Of a stretch of 64,000 nt of DNA, positions 53,589 through 61,216 are shown in pieces. The DNA comes from B18-G4 sp032250805. GTDB lineage: Bacteria; Bacteroidota; Bacteroidia; Bacteroidales; B18-G4. The stretch's first letter is position 1. Every line of letters starts with the position of its first letter. The notes under the pieces were generated by a model. It was not told the DNA's origin, did no database searches, and saw only the letters and a program-made list of their open reading frames with translations. The translations under genes were made by a program, and so were the position numbers. Where the stretch lies: NCBI GenBank assembly GCA_032250805.1, contig JAVVEM010000010.1:1-64000 (forward strand). Reading direction: 5' to 3'.

Positions 53589-54686
53589 TTATTCCAATCG
53601 TAGCTTAAACTTTTTAACACTTAATGCGATAAATATCATCGTCATTCCGGCAATGATCAATGTTTCCTGCCAGATATAAGCCATGCCCACACCTTTCAGC
53701 ATAATATCCTTTATAATGATGATAAACCATTTGGTAGGCATAGCGTGGCATATCCACTGAAGCACCACCGGCATATTTTCGATCGGGTAAATAAATCCTG
53801 ACAGCAATATGGAAGGAAGCATCAAAGCAAACATAGAGATCATCATGGCAACTTGTTGGGTTTTTGCCACTGTAGAAATAAATATTCCAAGTGCCAGGGC
53901 CATGACAATAAACAGCAGGCTCTCGGCAAGCAACAGTATCAGGCTCCCTTCTATGGGCATTTTAAAAACAAAAAAAGCGAGAAGCAAAATAGTGATCGCA
54001 TTGATAAATGAAAGCACCACATAAGGAACAACCTTGCCAATAATGATCTGTAAAGGTTTCAGGGGCGAAACCAATAAGACTTCCATGGTTCCCATTTCTT
54101 TTTCCCTTGCAATGGATATAGAGGTCATCATGGCCGAGACCAGCATAAGTAAAATAGTAATGGTTCCTGGCACAAACATGAACACACTTTTTAAGCCCGG
54201 ATTAAACAGCATTTTATATTCGGTGGTGATCTCTACCGGCAAACTTTGTCCACCCATTTTATCCAGCATATAATTCCTGATAATTCCGGTAGTATAATTC
54301 AATAAGAGATTGGCCATATTCGGGTCGGAAGCATCGGTAATGATGTGTACTAAAGCATTTTGCTCTTTTTCCATCTGCCTGGCAAAATTGGGACCGAAAA
54401 TGATCACTTCTTTCACCTCCCCGGCTTTAAATACCGATTCGATCTGGTCTTCACTATCCAGATAGCGGCTCAATATAAAATATTCTGAAGACAGTATCTT
54501 GTTGCTAAGTTCGAGGCTTACATTATCTTTCGAATAATCCAGAATAGCGATCTTTGCATCTTTTATCTCCATCGTAATCGCAAATCCGAATATCAGCACC
54601 AGTACAACCGGCATTCCAAACAGAATAACCATGGTACGGACATCCCTGAAGATGTGATAGAATTCTTTTATGATGAAACCCTTCAT
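53589..54686 (-). CDS. ABC-2 transporter permease, YbhS-like
   Basis: A 365-residue paralogue of the following permease: one N-terminal helix, a large extracytoplasmic loop and five C-terminal helices. The coupling motif is ISIAREKEMGTMEVLLVSPLKPLQIIIGKVVPY. It would pair with the YbhR-like subunit. In the ancestral operon it would follow the second ATPase directly; here the IVP cassette lies between them. Confidence 0.9.
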   Translation of the reverse strand: MKGFIIKEFYHIFRDVRTMVILFGMPVVLVLIFGFAITMEIKDAKIAILDYSKDNVSLELSNKILSSEYFILSRYLDSEDQIESVFKAGEVKEVIIFGPNFARQMEKEQNALVHIITDASDPNMANLLLNYTTGIIRNYMLDKMGGQSLPVEITTEYKMLFNPGLKSVFMFVPGTITILLMLVSAMMTSISIAREKEMGTMEVLLVSPLKPLQIIIGKVVPYVVLSFINAITILLLAFFVFKMPIEGSLILLLAESLLFIVMALALGIFISTVAKTQQVAMMISMFALMLPSILLSGFIYPIENMPVVLQWICHAMPTKWFIIIIKDIMLKGVGMAYIWQETLIIAGMTMIFIALSVKKFKLRLE

Positions 54687-54692
54687 AATTTC

Positions 54693-54725
54693 GTATCAGG
54701 TAATATGTATCAGGTACTGCGTAAT
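54693..54725. repeat. Left inverted repeat of the IVP cassette
   Basis: 33 bp that align, inverted, with 55086-55118 at 23 of 33 positions, with a perfect CGTAAT/ATTACG inner end. Within it GTATCAGGTA occurs twice (54693-54702 and 54707-54716). Confidence 0.6.
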
Positions 54726-55066
54726 GATTGTTGCAGGCGGAATAACATTTTCTGAATCCTGTTCAATTTGCATACAATTTGTTCAAAATCCTCCTCTGCC
54801 AGGAATAAAAGCCGTTTTGAGATCACCAATTGTGTTTCCAGTTCATTGCATGAACCGGAGGCTATTGAAATAAATCGGCTGAAATCTCCATTAGTGCTTT
54901 TTCCAGCTCCTTCAGCAATATTTGAAGGAATAGAAACCACTGACCTTCTGATCTGGCTAACTATGCCAAAATGTTCCCTCCGGGGAAAATGATCCGTTAA
55001 CTTATAGATTTCTTCTACCATATCAACTGAAAGTTTCCAAACATCTAACTCTTTAAATCTGTGCAT
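54710..55066 (-). CDS. Four helix bundle protein, 23S rRNA intervening-sequence (IVP) type
   Basis: About 118 residues from the ATG at 55066 (MHRFKELDVWKLSVDMVEEIYKLT). FPRREHFGIVSQIRRSVVSIPSNIAEGAGKST and FSRFISIASGSCNELETQL are the family signature. Such proteins are encoded in 23S rRNA intervening sequences and as free-standing genes in many bacteria, and are related to the Avd accessory of diversity-generating retroelements. Their role is unknown. There is no rRNA here. It sits inside an exporter operon between inverted repeats. Confidence 0.88.
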   Translation of the reverse strand: MHRFKELDVWKLSVDMVEEIYKLTDHFPRREHFGIVSQIRRSVVSIPSNIAEGAGKSTNGDFSRFISIASGSCNELETQLVISKRLLFLAEEDFEQIVCKLNRIQKMLFRLQQSLRST

Positions 55067-55085
55067 AGTAATAAGTATTAAATGA

Positions 55086-55118
55086 ATTACGTTGTACATA
55101 CTACCTAATACTTAGTAC
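55086..55118. repeat. Right inverted repeat of the IVP cassette
   Basis: The counterpart of 54693-54725. Read outward, both arms start ATTACG and continue with degenerate copies of TACCTGATAC-like units (for example TACCTAATAC here). Confidence 0.6.
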
Positions 55119-55126
55119 CAATTTTA

Positions 55127-55864
55127 TCATTTTGTCCCCCTGGCCAGCTGAATAAAAACCTCTTCCATGCTGCCGGCATGGTATTTAATTTTGAGGTTTT
55201 CCGGTGTATCGAGGGCTTCTATCCTCCCGTCGACCATGATGGATACCCGCTGGCAGTATTCAGCTTCATCCATATAGTGTGTGGTAACAAATACGGTTGT
55301 TCCTGCCTGAGCTGCATCATAGATCATTTCCCAGAATTGTCGTCTTGTAATGGGATCGACCCCTCCTGTGGGTTCATCCAGAAAGATGATCCCGGGATCA
55401 TGCATCATGGCCACCGAGAAAGCCAGTTTTTGTTTCCACCCGAGTGGCAGGGAACGGATCACAGTGTTCAGTTCGCCCTGCAGCCCGAGTTTTTGTAAAA
55501 AATAGTTGGTTCTTTCGCGGATTGGTTTTGCCCGCATACCATATATTCCCCCATAAAAACGAAAATTCTCCCTAACGGTCATGTCTTCATATAAAGAAAA
55601 CTTCTGGCTCATATAGCCAATGTTCCTTTTAACATTATCCGACTGCCGGTATACATCAAAGCCTGCCACTTCAATTTTTCCTGATGTGGGCAGCAGCAAT
55701 CCGCATAAGATCCTGATAGCGGTTGTTTTTCCGGCGCCATTAGCACCAAGGAAGCCAAATATCTCGCCCTGGCTCACATTAAACGTCAGATTATCATTCG
55801 CAACAAAATTCCCGAATTTTTTTGTGAGTTTTTCTACCTTGATAATATGTTGCTGGTCATTCAT
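55127..55864 (-). CDS. ABC transporter ATP-binding protein, YbhF C-half-like
   Basis: A 245-residue ATPase with Walker A GANGAGKTT, Walker B IIFLDEPTGGVD and the H-loop FVTTHYMDEAEY. The ABC signature is non-canonical: LPLGWKQKLA replaces LSGGQ, matching the second half of E. coli YbhF (PLGFKQ as I recall it). This half is probably the catalytically weaker site of a heterodimer with the next upstream ATPase, whose signature is normal. Its start is 1 bp from that gene's stop. Confidence 0.93.
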   Translation of the reverse strand: MNDQQHIIKVEKLTKKFGNFVANDNLTFNVSQGEIFGFLGANGAGKTTAIRILCGLLLPTSGKIEVAGFDVYRQSDNVKRNIGYMSQKFSLYEDMTVRENFRFYGGIYGMRAKPIRERTNYFLQKLGLQGELNTVIRSLPLGWKQKLAFSVAMMHDPGIIFLDEPTGGVDPITRRQFWEMIYDAAQAGTTVFVTTHYMDEAEYCQRVSIMVDGRIEALDTPENLKIKYHAGSMEEVFIQLARGTK

Positions 55865-55865
55865 C

Positions 55866-56783
55866 CTACCTTTTTCTCATCAGTTCCATAAAACAATCTT
55901 CAATACCGGGGTCGATCATGCTTATTTTAATTTTTTCATGTCCCTTAGCGGCCAGATCTTTTTTTAATTCGGCTGTGTTCATTTTCTGTTCTAAAGTTGT
56001 ATAATGAACCCCGGCACCAAACCTGTATGCTGAGTTGCACCCATCGAACGACCTCAGGTCATCAACCAGGTCAAACATGTTATCTGTATGGATCTCAGCC
56101 AGGGGTTTATCAAAGCCGTCAATGATGCGGCCGGGAGTGTCGATGCTCAGGATCTCACCATCCTGCATGAGAGCCACCCTGTCGCAAAGCGATGCTTCAT
56201 CCATGTATGGCGTTGAAACAACGATGGTGATGCCCCATTCTTTGAGGCGCTTGAGCATTTCCCAGAATTCCTTGCGTGAAACGGCATCAACACCGGTTGT
56301 GGGCTCATCCAGAAACAGAACAAGTGGTTTATGAATGAGAGCACATGATAGCGCCAGTTTTTGTTTCATTCCGCCGCTAAGCCTACCGGCAAGTCGCGTT
56401 TTAAAAGGTTCGATCTGCTTGTAGATATCCTCAATGAGATAATAGTTTTCACTGATGGTGGTATTAAAACTGCCGGCGAAGAATTTCAGGTTTTCTTCAA
56501 CCGACAGATCCTGGTACAAGGAAAAACGCCCGGGCATATACCCCACGATCTTCCTTATCTTTTTATAATCCCTGACAACATCAAAGCCTTCAACACTTAC
56601 CTTCCCTTTACCCGGAAGCAACAGGGTTACCATTATCCTGAAAAGGGTTGTTTTTCCAGCACCATCAGGGCCTATACACCCAAATATCTCTCCCTTCTCC
56701 ACATGAAAGGAAATATCACTGATGGCAGATACTTTACCATAGGATTTTGAAAGAGAATCGACGATAACTGAAGATTGGTTCAT
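55866..56783 (-). CDS. ABC transporter ATP-binding protein, YbhF N-half-like
   Basis: A 305-residue ATPase: Walker A GPDGAGKTT, canonical signature LSGGMKQKLALSCA, Walker B VLFLDEPTTGVD, and VSTPYMDEASLCDR with Pro-Tyr at the H-loop site instead of His. A C-terminal extension of about 80 residues follows the nucleotide-binding domain. In E. coli the two halves are fused in YbhF; here they are separate genes only 1 bp apart. The missing H-loop His could affect which site hydrolyses ATP. Confidence 0.92.
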   Translation of the reverse strand: MNQSSVIVDSLSKSYGKVSAISDISFHVEKGEIFGCIGPDGAGKTTLFRIMVTLLLPGKGKVSVEGFDVVRDYKKIRKIVGYMPGRFSLYQDLSVEENLKFFAGSFNTTISENYYLIEDIYKQIEPFKTRLAGRLSGGMKQKLALSCALIHKPLVLFLDEPTTGVDAVSRKEFWEMLKRLKEWGITIVVSTPYMDEASLCDRVALMQDGEILSIDTPGRIIDGFDKPLAEIHTDNMFDLVDDLRSFDGCNSAYRFGAGVHYTTLEQKMNTAELKKDLAAKGHEKIKISMIDPGIEDCFMELMRKR

Positions 56784-56824
56784 AACATGCAGGGGGATAC
56801 AGTTTTCCGGTATTTGAAAAAATA

Positions 56825-57283
56825 CTATTCCTTGACCCTAGTCCAGTAGGTGGTTTTCCCGATTAGCGAAACGCCAATATACCCTCTGATTTTAAGCAGG
56901 TTGTAATCTTTCATCACGATATAACAACTATAGGTTTTCCCGCTTTTGGGATCATAGATATCTCCTTCGTCCCATTCATTGTCACCGTCCCATTCAAAAT
57001 CAGTGAGCAGTTTTATCCCGAGCGAAGGACGGGTTTGCAGTTCAGGGTCGGGATTATGTTTATCGAGTTTTGGTTTGCCTGTTTCTTCATCGATCGGAAA
57101 TTTGAGCCAGATGATCTTGCCAAAATAGAGATCACCTTCCTTGTAAACCTCAATGTGGGCATCTTCATCCTCATTTAGCCATACACCCAGGATATCATCC
57201 TTTTTAAATTCCTGTGCAATAAGGGTTCCTGAGATAAATATACCTGCAGCAACGAACATGAGGGCAATACTTAGCTTTTTCAT
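56825..57283 (-). CDS. DUF2147 domain protein, exported
   Basis: A 152-residue protein with a signal peptide (to about LIAQE). The mature part DILGVWLNEDEDAHIEVYKEGDLYFGKIIWL, then GDIYDPKSGKTYSCYIVMKDYNLLKIRGYIGVSLIGKTTYWTRV, is the DUF2147 pattern, a lipocalin-like periplasmic beta barrel. It lies between the adaptor gene and the ATPase gene of the exporter operon (45 bp and 41 bp). A role in binding the exported compound is inference. Confidence 0.88.
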   Translation of the reverse strand: MKKLSIALMFVAAGIFISGTLIAQEFKKDDILGVWLNEDEDAHIEVYKEGDLYFGKIIWLKFPIDEETGKPKLDKHNPDPELQTRPSLGIKLLTDFEWDGDNEWDEGDIYDPKSGKTYSCYIVMKDYNLLKIRGYIGVSLIGKTTYWTRVKE

Positions 57284-57328
57284 AATTTTTTTGAGTTAGT
57301 TCATAATCATTATCTGGTCTAAGATACT

Positions 57329-58204
57329 TTAAAAATAAATTTCGCCCGGCATACCGATCTTTAATGATCCATCATTCATTACACGTACCTTTACGGCATA
57401 TACCAGGTTTACCCTTTCTTCCTTTGTTTGAATGGTTTTCGGGGTAAATTCGGCAGTTGAAGATATCCATGAAACGACACCTTCCAGGCTCCTGTTCTTT
57501 GTTTTTGTATCATCAATCTGAACCTCAACCCTTTGCCCGATCTTAATGTGCGGCAACTGCATGCCACTTACATACACCTTTAATTTCATCACAGTCATAT
57601 CAGCAAGTTTAAATAAAGGCTTTCCGGCTGCGACAACTTCTCCTTTTTCAGCATATTTTGTTAATACTGTTCCGGATACAGTTGTGACAATTTCGCATTT
57701 TGATATTGCTTCATTCACCTGGCTAAGCTGTGCATCAAGCGTTTCGACCTCCGCCATGATCTTCTGCTTTTGTGATTGAGTAGCGGCCAGCTGGGCCTCC
57801 ACCAGGTCGATGGCTCCATTGATATCATCGAGTTGCTTTTTTGTAGCAGCTCCTTCGCGGTATAGATTTTCAATCCTCTGCTTGTCGACGCCAAGGTTTT
57901 TCTTTTGCTGAAGATGAACTTTTAACTGGGCATCGATCGTGTTAAGACCTGTTTTTACAGCCTCGATTGATCTGTACAATTGCTGCTTTTTCAGGTGCAG
58001 GTCAGTAGTATCGATCAATCCAACCCTGGCTGCCTGTTGCACTACATCACCTTCTTCAATATCGAGCTGCAGGATCTCACCTTGTCCCATAGCCGAGATC
58101 ACGATTTCTGTAGCTTCAAAATTCCCGTAAGCATCGGCCTTATCATTATTGTTGATACATGCCGATAACATAGCCAAAAATGCGATATACAATATTTTTT
58201 TCAT
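57329..58204 (-). CDS. HlyD/YbhG-like periplasmic adaptor lipoprotein
   Basis: A 291-residue membrane fusion protein with a lipobox (MLSAC). The lipoyl halves are GQGEILQLDIEEGDVVQ and VTTVSGTVLTKYAEKGEVV, joined by a long coiled-coil hairpin (about 70-165) rich in Lys/Gln/Leu. The C-terminal beta barrel includes GMQLPHIKIGQRVEVQID. It resembles E. coli YbhG in size and would bridge the ABC permeases to the TolC protein encoded 10 bp upstream. Confidence 0.9.
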   Translation of the reverse strand: MKKILYIAFLAMLSACINNNDKADAYGNFEATEIVISAMGQGEILQLDIEEGDVVQQAARVGLIDTTDLHLKKQQLYRSIEAVKTGLNTIDAQLKVHLQQKKNLGVDKQRIENLYREGAATKKQLDDINGAIDLVEAQLAATQSQKQKIMAEVETLDAQLSQVNEAISKCEIVTTVSGTVLTKYAEKGEVVAAGKPLFKLADMTVMKLKVYVSGMQLPHIKIGQRVEVQIDDTKTKNRSLEGVVSWISSTAEFTPKTIQTKEERVNLVYAVKVRVMNDGSLKIGMPGEIYF

Positions 58205-58214
58205 GTTGTAAGGT

Positions 58215-59528
58215 TTATAATATACCCAGTGTAGTTAAATAATCAATTCTTGCTTTTTCGAGCTTTACCTTATGTATTTCAAGGTTCAGTAAGGCCTGAG
58301 CCTGCTCATTCAGCCTGCTCACATAGTCGGAAGGAGTGATCACCCCGTTGTCCAGTTGCGAAGAAGCCGTTTGTGCAATATTTTTCCGCAGGGCAATGAC
58401 CTCCTTGTCTCTGCTTATCAATTGCTCATATTTTCGGATATCAGCCTGGTGCTGATCAAGGCTCATGGTTAAATTTTTACCAAATGCCTGCCTGTTCCTG
58501 TCAACAATATCCTGGCGTAAACCCAATATCTGCTTATCTTTTTTATTCTGGTTCCAGTTCCAGATTTTCCAGTTCAGCCTTGCACCCACGATATAATATG
58601 GGGTCCATTTATTTTCGAGGAAATTCAGTCCGGGATTTCCATATCCAAGCTGGCCAAATCCCGATAAACGGGGCATCCATGTGCTGCTGATGAGGCCTTT
58701 GCTTTCTTCCAGCATCAAGCGCTGGGTATCAAATAACTGCAATTCGGGCCTGGCCGGATCGATGACCTTGCCTGTGATATTGTTAACAGGAAGCCTGAGC
58801 ACGATATCCGATGGCAGTTCAATAGAAATAAGTTTTCCCAATATTCTGACAAATGCATCTTTCTGTATCTCCGTTTCATTGATCTGCTGCTCAATCCTGA
58901 TGATCTCCGCTCTGAGTACATCCGCATCGGCCTGCAGCGCTACCCCATTCTTAAGGGCTACCTGTAAATCGTCCAGCTTTGTATTGAGTTCATTCAGGAG
59001 CACTGCAAGAAGTTTTTTGTTTTCCTGCATAATAATAATACTGAAATACACCTGGTTGATGTTTTCTTTCAGTTTATGCATTTCCACTTCTACCTGCTGT
59101 TTTTCAATTTCGTAGGAGGCCTGGTCAACTTTTTTCTGTTTTCCCGTAATACCGCCATCATATATCACCTGGTAAATATCCATGGTAAACTTATACTGAT
59201 CATTGGAGGGCACAGGCGTTTCGGGCGAAGCCGGCGTAAACTGCATATCAATGGGTGGCGGAATATAAAAAGGCGGAATTTCGACATCCACTTTTGTTAC
59301 ATCAGATTGATAAGTGGCCTGCCCGTTGAGCTGTACCTGCGGCAGGTAATTTGTATTCAGCCGCTTTTGCCTGATCTCGCTGGCAGCCGATAAAAGATCT
59401 GAGTTCCCTGAAGTTGGAAAGCTTTTAAGGGCAAGTTCATGGCATGCATACAGGCTGAGCGTATCAGGCATCTGCCCGTATACGATGCCTGTTGTAAGGG
59501 CCGCGAAAACCAAAATAAATTTTTTCAT
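58215..59528 (-). CDS. TolC family outer-membrane efflux protein
   Basis: A 437-residue outer-membrane channel with signal peptide (to about VYGQ). It has the two-repeat TolC layout with long helical hairpins, including ELHKLKENINQVYFSIIIMQENKKLL-like and QTASSQLDNGVITPSDYVSRLNEQAQALLNLE stretches. It overlaps the TetR gene by 4 bp (ATGA), so the two are translationally coupled. E. coli cecR-ybhGFSR lacks its own TolC gene; this operon carries one. Confidence 0.9.
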   Translation of the reverse strand: MKKFILVFAALTTGIVYGQMPDTLSLYACHELALKSFPTSGNSDLLSAASEIRQKRLNTNYLPQVQLNGQATYQSDVTKVDVEIPPFYIPPPIDMQFTPASPETPVPSNDQYKFTMDIYQVIYDGGITGKQKKVDQASYEIEKQQVEVEMHKLKENINQVYFSIIIMQENKKLLAVLLNELNTKLDDLQVALKNGVALQADADVLRAEIIRIEQQINETEIQKDAFVRILGKLISIELPSDIVLRLPVNNITGKVIDPARPELQLFDTQRLMLEESKGLISSTWMPRLSGFGQLGYGNPGLNFLENKWTPYYIVGARLNWKIWNWNQNKKDKQILGLRQDIVDRNRQAFGKNLTMSLDQHQADIRKYEQLISRDKEVIALRKNIAQTASSQLDNGVITPSDYVSRLNEQAQALLNLEIHKVKLEKARIDYLTTLGIL

Positions 59529-60136
59529 GCGATATTCATTGCATTAATAAATAATTCAGGAATTTCCTTTTTCCGTCTCAATATGAAATTATGGTATGCC
59601 TCTTTGTCATTGTCGAACAACATCTGTTGAATGAGTGGCCTGGCAACGAAGGGGAATACACAAAGACCTATAAGATTTATAAAGAATTGTCGGGGATCGT
59701 CCATTTTGATCCCCTCTTTTTCCATGGCGATTTTAATGTTCTTTATCATGAGGCCCGGATCTATTCCGGCTCCCCTGATCAGTTCGCCAAGATGCTGTGG
59801 GTTTTTACTCAATTCCTGCATCACGAATAAAGGGATCAGTGGTTGCTTCAAAAAAACATCCATATACCGGTCGACAAATGCATATATCTTCTCTTTCAAC
59901 GTCATATCCGACATAAATATCACCCCAAGATGTGGAATAAACTGGCTGAATGCTTTTGAAAATATCTGCCCAAAAAGACGTTCTTTGGTCCGGTAATAAT
60001 AATGTAAGAGCGATTTATGTATCCCAGCCACATCAGCGATCATCTGCATGCTCGTACCATCAAAGCCATGCTCCATAAATACTTCGCGTGCAACCTCCAG
60101 TATATGCTCTTCTGTATTGATATGCTTTTTTGCCAT
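59525..60136 (-). CDS. TetR/AcrR family regulator
   Basis: A 203-residue regulator with an N-terminal helix-turn-helix (residues about 9-55: EHILEVAREVFMEHGFDGTSMQMIADVAGIHKSLLHYYYRTKERLF). The C-terminal ligand domain is helical. It is the first gene of the exporter operon, coupled by a 4-bp overlap to tolC, which suggests autoregulation. It occupies the place of CecR in E. coli. Candidate operators lie upstream (60142-60195). Confidence 0.92.
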   Translation of the reverse strand: MAKKHINTEEHILEVAREVFMEHGFDGTSMQMIADVAGIHKSLLHYYYRTKERLFGQIFSKAFSQFIPHLGVIFMSDMTLKEKIYAFVDRYMDVFLKQPLIPLFVMQELSKNPQHLGELIRGAGIDPGLMIKNIKIAMEKEGIKMDDPRQFFINLIGLCVFPFVARPLIQQMLFDNDKEAYHNFILRRKKEIPELFINAMNIA

Positions 60137-60141
60137 GACTG

Positions 60142-60180
60142 ACTATTTGGTTAATTCACTTGGTTTATCTATTCGGTTTA
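60142..60180. repeat. Three 13-bp direct repeats in the exporter operon leader
   Basis: ACTATTTGGTTAA, TTCACTTGGTTTA and TCTATTCGGTTTA lie end to end between the promoter and the TetR start codon. All share A at position 4, T at 6, GGTT at 8-11 and A at 13. The arrangement suggests repeated protein contact sites on successive turns. Confidence 0.5.
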
Positions 60181-60183
60181 ATC

Positions 60184-60221
60184 ATTTGTACAAATTTAAA
60201 TCATCAACCGCCCTTTGTCAA
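60184..60221 (-). promoter_or_regulatory. Exporter operon promoter with palindromic operator candidate
   Basis: On the minus strand TTG (60221-60219), a 20-bp spacer and TAAATTTG (60198-60191) match the -33/-7 pattern. The perfect 12-bp palindrome ATTTGTACAAAT (60184-60195) overlaps the -7 box, and is a natural site for a TetR dimer. Confidence 0.6.
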
Positions 60222-60298
60222 GTATTTTGAATAATTTTTTATGCCCTTATATTAAATTACCTGATTATACGCCACTTACAAAATATAAAAATAAAGTA

Positions 60299-60306
60299 TA
60301 ATTTTG
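60299..60306 (+). promoter_or_regulatory. -7 box, 4 nt before the start codon at 60311
   Basis: TAATTTTG matches TAnnTTTG and ends 4 nt before the ATG, as for the GNAT gene at 50250. A leaderless transcript is likely. No -33 TTG is obvious. Confidence 0.5.
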
Positions 60307-60310
60307 TGAT

Positions 60311-61216
60311 ATGCGATGCTCACCATCATACCTGAGCCTGTTGCTGATAATTTTTTCGTTATGTATGCAGGCACAAGCAAAGCTTGATTGCGACAAACTG
60401 GATTTTAATTCAGAAAAAGACTTCTTTTTCCACGACAGCACCACATCTTCCATAAAAACGATTGACCCCTTATTTATTTCGAATGCAACAATGGTAGTAT
60501 GTCCTGAAGGTATTGAGCGCTCATCACCAAATGATATTAAAAAGCGATGGGGGTTTAAGTGGAAAGTCAGGTACGATAACATTTACTTTAAAACATCATC
60601 CGGTCTGGTTGTTGAAGGCATGAATAAGCATGGTTTTTCGGCTTCGCTGATGCTGTTAAAAAACAGTCGCTTGCCAGAGAAGGAAAAAGAGCTTATTCCT
60701 ATCGGAGCATCGCTTGCAGTAAACTTTTACATTGATCACTTCAAATCAATAGATACGGCCCTGCTTGCCGTTTGGGATACCCGGATATTTGATGATATGG
60801 ATATGGAATGTGAATGGCCTTTCAGGATTATTTTACACGATAGCTGTGGCGCTACCGCTTACATTGAGCATATCAACAGCCGGCTTCGCGTTTATACACC
60901 TGAAGCGCCCTGTGCAATAACTTCCGGCGCCGATTATGCCCGTTTACTGATGTTAAAATATATGCCTGATTCCCTTCCGGCCAACAAGGCAGAAGAGCGT
61001 TTCCTGCATTATGATCAAATCCTTCCCGGAAAAAATATCACAGCTTTCGTTCCGGAATTTACAAATAGTGATGTTTCAGCACAGGCAGCAGTTTTCATTA
61101 AAGATCACACAAGCAGATCAATCACGATCATAGACGGCCGTGGCAAACGGAAAGTGATTAAATTCAGCGGGATTGAGCCCATTCCCGGCAGGGAAATCTC
61201 AAAAAGCATCTTTTAA
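60311..61216 (+). CDS. Choloylglycine hydrolase-like (Ntn) protein, probably inactive
   Basis: A 301-residue exported protein (signal peptide to about MQAQA). Several stretches fit the linear amide C-N hydrolase family: KWKVRYDNIYF then VVEGMNKHGFSASLMLL (like the KYGSV and GMNE-GL motifs), FRIILHDSCGATAYIEHI and APCAITSGADYARLL. The N-terminal Cys-Thr nucleophile and the following Arg/Asp of active members are not seen; after the signal peptide the only early Cys is in LDCDKLD. It may be a pseudo-enzyme or a divergent member. Its stop overlaps the udk stop by 3 bp. Confidence 0.6.
   Translation: MRCSPSYLSLLLIIFSLCMQAQAKLDCDKLDFNSEKDFFFHDSTTSSIKTIDPLFISNATMVVCPEGIERSSPNDIKKRWGFKWKVRYDNIYFKTSSGLVVEGMNKHGFSASLMLLKNSRLPEKEKELIPIGASLAVNFYIDHFKSIDTALLAVWDTRIFDDMDMECEWPFRIILHDSCGATAYIEHINSRLRVYTPEAPCAITSGADYARLLMLKYMPDSLPANKAEERFLHYDQILPGKNITAFVPEFTNSDVSAQAAVFIKDHTSRSITIIDGRGKRKVIKFSGIEPIPGREISKSIF

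Larger units (their letters stand above)
54693..55118 (-). mobile_element. Candidate small mobile cassette carrying an IVP gene
   Basis: A 426-bp unit bounded by 33-bp imperfect inverted repeats and filled almost completely by the four-helix-bundle gene. It lies exactly between two genes of one ABC exporter operon that are otherwise packed a few bases apart. AATTT occurs at 54687-54691 and again at 55120-55124 and could be a target-site duplication, although a 5-bp AT-rich match may be chance. No transposase is encoded, so movement would need help in trans. Confidence 0.45.

Noticed and set aside
55120..55124. AATTT as proof of transposition of the IVP cassette
   Set aside because: A 5-bp AT-rich match is common by chance; kept only as a supporting hint, not as a called attachment or target site.
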